This document shows, in pieces, positions 57,250-64,000 of a stretch of 64,000 bases of DNA. The stretch covers positions 1 through 64,000 of the forward strand of contig BSBN01001365.1 of assembly GCA_027924645.1 (NCBI GenBank), read 5' to 3'. The stretch is from Cunninghamia lanceolata (taxonomy: Eukaryota > Streptophyta > Pinopsida > Cupressales > Cupressaceae). The position numbers were made by a program, and so were the translations under genes. Every line of letters starts with the position of its first letter. Positions within the stretch are counted from its first letter, which is position 1. The notes under the pieces are model-generated. The model did not search any database. It worked only from the letters and a program-made list of their open reading frames with translations, and was not told the origin of the DNA.

Positions 57250-59605
57250 TTATCATTGGTTTAAAATTTTTCCTCATTTCTTTTGAAGGAAACAAGCTGT
57301 AGTGTTTCTCTTATCTCGAATTGCAAACCAATAGCTATCTTGAAAGATAGTGTATCTATAAAAATGAAATTTATAAAACTACTTCCAAGGACCATTAATG
57401 ATCAATGGGAATGAAACCACATATATTATAACTTTTAATAAGCAAAATGGTTTATATATATTTAAGTGTGGAAAATGTACATAATTGGCTGTTGGAAATG
57501 CTGAATTTTCTGGGCTCAGAAATTACCAGCATGTCAAAACCCTAACAGAGTTTTGCTATTGAGCCACTACGAAAACACGTAAAGGACTTCTAGCCTATTA
57601 CTTTGATGCAAAGCATAAACTATATGCAACTGAAAAGACCAACAATCAGGGTTGTTCAGTCACAGTTCTTCATGGAGAAATATAAATGTAGTGTCATATG
57701 ATCAGGTGCTGCTGATGTGTTATCCATGTCATTGTTAGGCAGGAAGTTGTGGGTTCTTGTTTAATGTCTTCAGATGCAACATGTAAGCTGTTGGACGGGA
57801 TGACGGAAACAGAACTGCTGTTTTTTGATTCTTGTGCTTGGGTTGACAACTTGACTGATATTTATCAGCTTTAGGGGATTTCATTGCATGTTCCCTTGCT
57901 TGAGTGGTTCAGTGGGTAATGATATTTCATCTTTACCAAGCAGATTGCTGTTAAAGAAGCTCAATCAACCATGGATTTTATTCACTAGGTAGGCAAACTG
58001 CTACAGAAGTTGAGCTTGTTGAGAGGTAAGAATTTAGAGGATGACTGTCAAATATTTTGTGATGATTCAGCAAACACCTCCATTTTATCAGCCTCTTGAG
58101 AATGAGGAGGTTAAGGAGCAGCACTTATTAGTGGCTGGAAAAAGAATGGCAGATGATACAAAGACTTGTGAAAAAATTGGGGAACTGGTTCAGAGGAAGA
58201 GCCTTTGTGGTATCTAGATTAAGCTCCCTTGGATGATTGGTTGTTTTTCCAGTGTTGTAATGCTCTTGAAATGGTTCCAAATTAGGCCATGGAGGATTGA
58301 TACGAATGTAATTTGGAGGGGATGTGATAGGGTGGGCTTGCTGTAAAACAAAAGAAGAGTGTTGAAGACTGTGGTAAATGGAAGATAGGACATGCATAAC
58401 TCATGGTAAAGTGGTTCAAATTAAGGGAGGGTGTTAATGTCAGGAGTATGAAGTCCTTGATATGAAGGGTATTGGGCTGTTGTTGTTTTTCCTTTGGGAA
58501 GCCATGGCTGATTCAGCAGAGAGATATTGAGTGGATGGTATTTGAGAAGTCCTCTCATACTTGAATTAGTAACTGTGGATCCCTGAAAAATAACAGGGGT
58601 TTTGGAGAATAACTACCGTTGACAGTTGATGAGGTTGGAGATGCCCTGAAATGCATGCATTGAAGGACATGTTTTCCTCTGAATGCTGATTCTCCTTAGG
58701 AATGTTGATGGTATGGATTCTCACTCTGTTCAATCTGCTGAGGATTTCCTTGTGATGTTGAGTGGATGAGTATTGTTAAAACCTATCCAAGACCTTGACA
58801 AAAAACCATTTTGAGAATAAAAAGAGGCCAAAGCAATTGCTTGTTGAGCATAACAATTAGGAGAAGAGTGACTAGCTAAATTCTTTGTCTTTTGCCCTTC
58901 TGTTGGTGGATGGGTGCATTGGTAGGGATGTCCGTAATGATTTTTTATTCTTGCTCCTTTCAACCTTAAACTAGTCCTTGTTTCTTTCATGTTTCAAGTT
59001 GGAGACTGAATCTGCACTGGAATTGATGATTTATAGTTAAAATGATCCAAAGTAATCTTTCATGGTGCCTCAAGCTCTCTTATTTTACTCAAAAGCCATT
59101 CCTATGATGAATGTGTCTTTGATACCCATCTCTCCTCTTCTTTTCTCTTTAATGAAGATTTAAAAAGTCATTTAAAATAAAATTCTTTGAAAAATCTTTC
59201 CAGTCTGATTTGCAAGCATGAGTTTTTGATGCGTAATGGAGGCCATGACAGAAAATAATTGTTGTGATATAGAAGGGACAATGCAAATCTTAATAGTGTT
59301 AGGGGATGGAAGGAACATTTGACATGAACCCAAATCAAGGAAAAACTTAGGAATGATTAATATCATTAAACATCAGTTTATTTATGGCATTAGGAAGATA
59401 ATGGGTGTTAAATATGGTGAAACTAGGTTCTCTTGGAGTATGGATGATGCATTTAGCTAGAGCATTGGCAGCCTTGTTGGTACCTCTTCATATATAACCA
59501 AAATTTGGTCTTCATGAAAGAATTAACGCCTTATAGAATATTTTGAGTGTTCAATGCAGGTTGTGGTTACTCCTTGTTGCTTGTGAAGATGCTAGAGATT
59601 TGTTG
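57250..59605. other. Degenerate transposon-like sequence in intron 7
   Basis: Fragments only. + strand 57960-58200 reads helical pieces (KLLQKLSLLRGKNLEDD, then NEEVKEQHLLVAGKRM) faintly like the Element D coiled-coil protein. - strand 59400-59490 reads RGTNKAANALAKCIIHTPRE, like the C-terminal end of a LINE RNase H domain. - strand frames at 58128-58990 have no assigned family. Confidence 0.35.
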
Positions 59606-59610
59606 CAGTT

Positions 59611-61244
59611 TGTAATGTCCCTATTTCTGGCATGATCACCTAATAGGAGTTTGAGTTAGCCTATTCTCATTCTCGTAGGCTTATTCGTGAATTGAGGGAA
59701 TGCAGTGGTTGAGCTATGGTAATTTGAAAAGTTGTTTTTATGAGGCTTAGCTAATATTCCTAGACTTGGCGAATGTGGAAGATGGATTAATGTGTTTTTA
59801 CATTAATTATTGTAAAGCCAAAAATAATAAAATAATTGTTTGTGAAATGGGATGACCCATTCATGGAGGTGAAAATAAATAAAATATTATTATTTTCCTT
59901 TGAGAAGTGTGACCCACTTGGAGGTGATGGTCGGCAAAAAAGAAAAGAAAATAATATTATTTTGGAGCGCTCCAATAGAGAAAAAATAAATATTTTAATT
60001 TTAGGCGGCCACTTGGGAGAAAGGAAATAAAATAAAATATTGTTTCTTTGGCCGACTTGGAGGAAAATAATTCAAATCTTTAATTTGAATTTGATTTTTG
60101 GGCGCCTAGTCTTGGTTGGCCAGCTTTGGAGGAAAGAAGAAACTCAAGTATAAAAGAGGTCTTCGGAGCTTCATTCATCATCCAGAACTTTTGGCATCTT
60201 TGGTATTTTGTATTGGTAATTTTATTACAGGTCTTTCCAAGGACGAAAACCCTTGTGGAGGAAGGTGGAATTGGACAAAAACCCAATTGCATCAGGGAGG
60301 TGGATTCATATGGAGTTCACACCTGTACTTCATTGAAGATTCCGAAGGATTGTTGGGCATTCATGATACATCTTTCATTGCAGATTTGAACATCATTGTT
60401 GAAGATCACTTGCATCATCTAGGAGTGCCGATTTGTGTGATAGGTGATTGTCTGTTTGAGCACCACATATTGAAGACTTGATTCCACATATTGAGCGCCG
60501 ATTTCTCCATCTTGTGCGCCAAATTTGAGAAGCTTGTATGTAGATTTCCACTCTGATTTAGATCAGTCTTGCTTGAGGAGGAGCGACCAGCCTTGCATGT
60601 CACCTTGACGCCTTTGAGGAGCAGCCAAGCAGCATTAGATTCATTGGTGAAGAGGGCAAATTGCATTGAGGACGTTTGACATCATTTGGAGAGGGGCTGA
60701 GTCTGCACTTTGACATCCATGATGAGGGACGATCAGCATTGAGTTATCTTTGTTTGACATCTCTAGGTGGAGCGATTAGCATTTGAGGTTCCTTGCATCA
60801 TCTTGAAGGCAGATCTGATTTAGTAGAGGTTCGCTCATCTTGAATTTGGCTTTTGACATCTAAATTGGTATGTGAAAACCATCATTCATATCTGAATTTG
60901 TAGAATCAGTTTTGTGGATGCATCTTGGCTATGATAGAGCCATGAAATTGATGTAATGACACATTTGATAAATCTGATTTCATAACAGCAGTAGACTGAT
61001 TTGATTTGCTCATCAAGATTGCTATCTTCCTAGTGTGGATCTTGTGTAATTCATTGTGTAATTCAACTAGGGTTTTGATTGCATATTTTGGCATGTTGAT
61101 TATGATGTATTTGGCATGATAATTGGATGAGATAAGTGTATGTTTAGATCTGAAACAAAAAAATCAGAATTCAGATCTAGGGTTTCAAGATTCAAAAATT
61201 GAAAATTCAGAAAATTTGGCATAAACCCTAGTTGGGATATTTCA
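59611..61244 (+). mobile_element. Solo LTR G (Gypsy-type), TSD CAGTT
   Basis: TGTAATGTCCCTATTTCTGG...TTGGGATATTTCA, 1634 bp, flanked by perfect 5-bp TSD CAGTT (59606-59610 and 61245-61249). TATAAAAG at 60149; leader motif GGACGAAAACCC at 60241-60252 and GGACAAAAACCC at 60274-60285. Confidence 0.92.
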
Positions 61245-61249
61245 CAGTT

Positions 61250-62084
61250 TCCAATCTTGGAAACCATTACTTGAGTCCCCTTTCACATACAAATGAGTGA
61301 TTTTGAAGCTTTATGCAAGTTTAGTCCTGCCATAAAGTGTTGGTTTGGTCATGTGCACACCATGTTGCATATGTTTACTTAGGTAATTAGCTTTATCCTA
61401 GATTAGAAACTTAAGTTATTTTCCTATTTTAAGTAATTAGGAAATTAGAAAATGTAAGCTGCTGTGCAAGCCAGCCAACAAGAGTTAACCATGTAATTTG
61501 GCCAATTAAAATCAAGGGTGTATAATATGATCACTTTTCGGGTTAGATTCAATTAGCATTGTTGGGTGTTTTTGGGGGTTTCAGGATGAGAAACATCTTG
61601 GGGACAGGGGGATGAGGACAAAATGTTCCCATCCTGCCCCCTTTTTCTTTTAGAAATTGGGATATATGACATGGGCAACTACAAATCCCTTTCTATCATA
61701 TTGCGAAAATATTGCCTGATTAATCTGAATCTATTGATATCTGCATTCTTTGACAGCATCTGAATGGATCTGCAACCCAATAGTTCCAATCCTCAAAGGA
61801 AATTTATGATATATGCCAAAATAAGTTCTCTTCAAGACAACACTTAACAATTTGGTAAAGTTCATTTCTTTCAAAATTATGCTGCCTAGTAAAAGGAAAT
61901 TATCTCAACCCACTTAAATAACAGATGGTGATGTTTTCAGCTCATTTGTACGTTGGCACATTGTAATGGATTTTCAGCTACTATGATATTCAAATGATAA
62001 CATTTATGATTTGATAATTGACTTTGTTACAACTAATCAATTATCAGCTGTGTAGTGTGTTGTCAATTCTGTATATATATCAAT

Positions 62085-62144
<60 letters not shown>

Positions 62145-63575
62145 AATGTTGCAAGGTGTGCGCCCTTGGTCTCCTTATTTGGAGAAACACTTGCTAGCTT
62201 AGATTTCTATGGATTAGAGCTTCTTCCCTAGATGAGAGGTGTGGAGAAAGAGTGAGGAGAGATTTTATGGGATAAAATCCATGAGAGGAGCTTATGAGAA
62301 GATCTTATTGATCTAATGTTATTTTGTATTCTTTTGAATACTTATTTATAACATTTGGTTTGTGTTTACAGTGATTTCTTGCAAAAGATATAATTCAAGG
62401 TCTTTTTCTGAGTAGGTTGTGAGTGATTTTCTTGCACTTTTACCATGGCACAAGAGTCCATGTTGCTTCTTCTAACATTGTATTAAAGCTTGTTTTTGTA
62501 GCATGGTATTTGAGTAGGTTCTTTCTAAAGTCATTTTGTTGTGAAAAACCAAATCTTATAGAGTGGGGAAATCCGTGCATGAGGCACCTTATTTATCTCC
62601 CATCTCTCTTTTGTTTTTCCCACAATTATTTTTTTCCACTCTTTTCAATTTCTATTAAAATTTCTTTTGAGCAAGCAAAAAATTGTTCTGGGTAGTTTGA
62701 AAATTGATTAAGGGTATTTTGGGAAATAATTTTCAATTTTGGAGTTTTTAGGTTTCTAAAAAATATTTTTTTTGCCATTTTGGGCATAAGAATGCAAATT
62801 CTCAGTTTTAAGGGATTTTTTCATATTCCCTCAATTTCATTTACAACAAAAAATATTGTGTAATTAGCCCCTTATATGAAAAAAAACAATTTCTTTTTTT
62901 TGGTTTAGGGATGAATTGGCCTAAAAAATCAGGTCTGATTGCCCGAACCTTGGGCAACTTGGCCGTTTGGACTGGTTTAAATTATCCTAGGTAGGGCAAA
63001 CCACAACCAAGCTTGACTGCAATTGACCCCAACCATGTTTGTGTCGATTTGGCCTAGCTGACCCTTTCAGAGCACAACAATCTTTCAAAGCCACCGACCT
63101 TGCTGTCCCAACTCCAAAACTGACCTGTCAACATACTTCTTGCATTGCTGACCTCCACTGACCTACCCTGTGTAAACCCAAAACGGTTGGATTTGACCTA
63201 AAACTATTCTCTTTTTTCATAAGTTCTAATTTTCACATCCCAATAAAATTATTTCATAGTATTTTTGTTTGGGATTGCTGTTAGAGACAGGTGGGTGGGC
63301 CCTGTGAGACATGAGATCACACTTTCCACACGAATTTTTGCACCAATTGATTTTCTAGTTGCAACTCCAAACTTCACACAATATTTTGTTGCTCAAGACT
63401 CTTTGGCATTGTTTTTTGAAAGTGCGTATTTTCTACAAAGATTCCAATATTGTCATCAAATTACCTTTAAATGGTACTGAAAACAATTTTTTTTACTTCC
63501 CATTTTCAACAAATATTGTAAAAAGGAAAATTGTTGTAATACTGATCATGATAAGTAGTTTTGAGGGAAAGATAT
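61250..63575. other. Intron 7 sequence with microsatellite, no gene
   Basis: CT run 62085-62125 passes into a TA run to 62143. Frames at 62423-62695 and 63265-63480 lack family similarity. The interior is AT-rich with T and A homopolymers near 62760 and 62895. Confidence 0.5.
62085..62143. repeat. CT/TA compound microsatellite
   Basis: CT dinucleotides (with one interruption) followed directly by TA dinucleotides. Confidence 0.95.
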
Positions 63576-64000
63576 TGTAATGTCCTCATTTTCGGTTTCT
63601 CTTGCAGTGCAGTTGGCACTAACCTTGTGGGTGTGTGTCAACGTTATCAGAGTGGTTATTTAAGGATTCCAATGAGCTCAGGTGGTCTAGAGGACTCATA
63701 TGCCACTTTCCGGGGTGATTTTTGACTTCTGGTGTGCTCTCCAAGAATCTTGGAGAGGGCGTCTATTTATAGTAAGTCGCCCGGTTGGCTCCGTTTATCA
63801 TTATTCTTCATTAGGATCACTCCAGTGCAGTTAGTTTTCGATTCGAATGCATTCCGACAGTATCCGCAAAATGGGTGTATTAATGGCTTTATTTTAATTA
63901 TTTTACTAAGGTCGCTAAATATTATTCAAAATATTTTAAAAGCACCTTAGTGTTATAGCTCATTGGAACCAGGATGAAATGTTTTAAATCATGGATGCAT
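63576..64000 (+). repeat. Start of an Element D-family LTR, truncated by window edge
   Basis: Starts TGTAATGTCCTCATTTTCGG and is collinear with the Element D LTR start: the CTCTCCAAGAATCTTGGAGA palindrome (63737-63757), GTCTATTT...GTCGCCCGG, and AGTGTTATAGCTCATTGGA then AAATCATGGATGCAT at the edge. Whether a full element follows is unknown. Confidence 0.8.

Larger units (their letters stand above)
57142..64000 (+). other. RAD51D: RAD51D intron 7, at least 6.9 kb, open at right edge
   Basis: Starts CAAG|GTATAAC. No later RAD51D exon was found. It contains a degenerate stretch (57.5-59.6 kb), a solo LTR (59611-61244), a CT/TA microsatellite near 62.1 kb and the beginning of an LTR at 63576. 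Confidence 0.75.

Noticed and set aside
57230..57280. Candidate RAD51D exon 8 after a TTTTTCAG acceptor
   Set aside because: The frame that fits the phase reads GFECLQGLSLV then a stop, unlike the expected RAD51D segment.
1..64000. tRNA, rRNA or CRISPR arrays
   Set aside because: No cloverleaf with intact promoter boxes, no rRNA blocks and no evenly spaced identical repeats with unique spacers were seen. The tRNA-like strings are retrotransposon primer-binding sites.

Overview
This window looks like nuclear DNA of a seed plant with a very repeat-rich genome, most likely a conifer or other gymnosperm. That is inferred from AT-rich sequence, degenerate plant-type CCCTAAA repeats, nested LTR retrotransposons with TGTAAT...CA ends and initiator-Met-tRNA primer sites, a plant PPR gene fragment, and one host gene with giant introns. 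No bacterial, organellar or viral genome features were seen.

The one clear host gene is RAD51D, a recombinational-repair ATPase on the + strand. Its first seven coding exons lie at 8682-8763, 26001-26080, 26436-26551, 26734-26815, 27137-27274, 56825-56938 and 57051-57141. They join in frame (234 codons plus one base) and carry Walker A and Walker B. Intron 1 is 17.2 kb, intron 5 is 29.6 kb, and intron 7 runs past the right edge, so the 3' exons are not in the window.

Layout. 1-8.6 kb is upstream of RAD51D: telomere-like repeats, a purine minisatellite, a PPR pseudogene, AT-rich filler and a LINE relic on the - strand. Intron 1 (8.8-26.0 kb) holds a decayed Gypsy element (LTR at 9657-10807, pol relics to about 12.2 kb). 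Element 1, an LTR retrotransposon at 12314-20137 on the - strand, is inserted beside it. The rest of intron 1 holds a hAT transposase scrap, a dyad-symmetric repeat array and a solo LTR. Intron 5 (27.3-56.8 kb) holds a LINE split by a solo LTR, a Gypsy 3' end with a hAT MITE in its LTR, and a second LINE split by Element C (33524-56288). Element C contains a solo LTR within a solo LTR, plus Element D (38530-51667), which itself contains Element E (40116-45643). Intron 7 holds a solo LTR, scraps, and the start of a further LTR at the right edge.

Most striking points. (1) Element 1 carries an intact 311-codon ORF whose main part matches plant PDS5 cohesin cofactors, followed by an intact 638-codon ORF. 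(2) That second ORF and the main ORF of Element D share two modules, so they define a retroelement accessory-protein family. In Element 1 the gag-like zinc-knuckle N-terminus is replaced by the PDS5-like ORF. (3) LTRs of Element 1 and Element D, otherwise very different, both carry paired GTAC motifs 15-17 bp apart repeating about every 167 bp. (4) A GGACGAAAACCC-type motif recurs about 80-105 bp downstream of the TATA box in nearly every LTR. No LTR element here with a recognisable interior has a reverse transcriptase of its own except the decayed Gypsy in intron 1, so they probably depend on an autonomous partner elsewhere.
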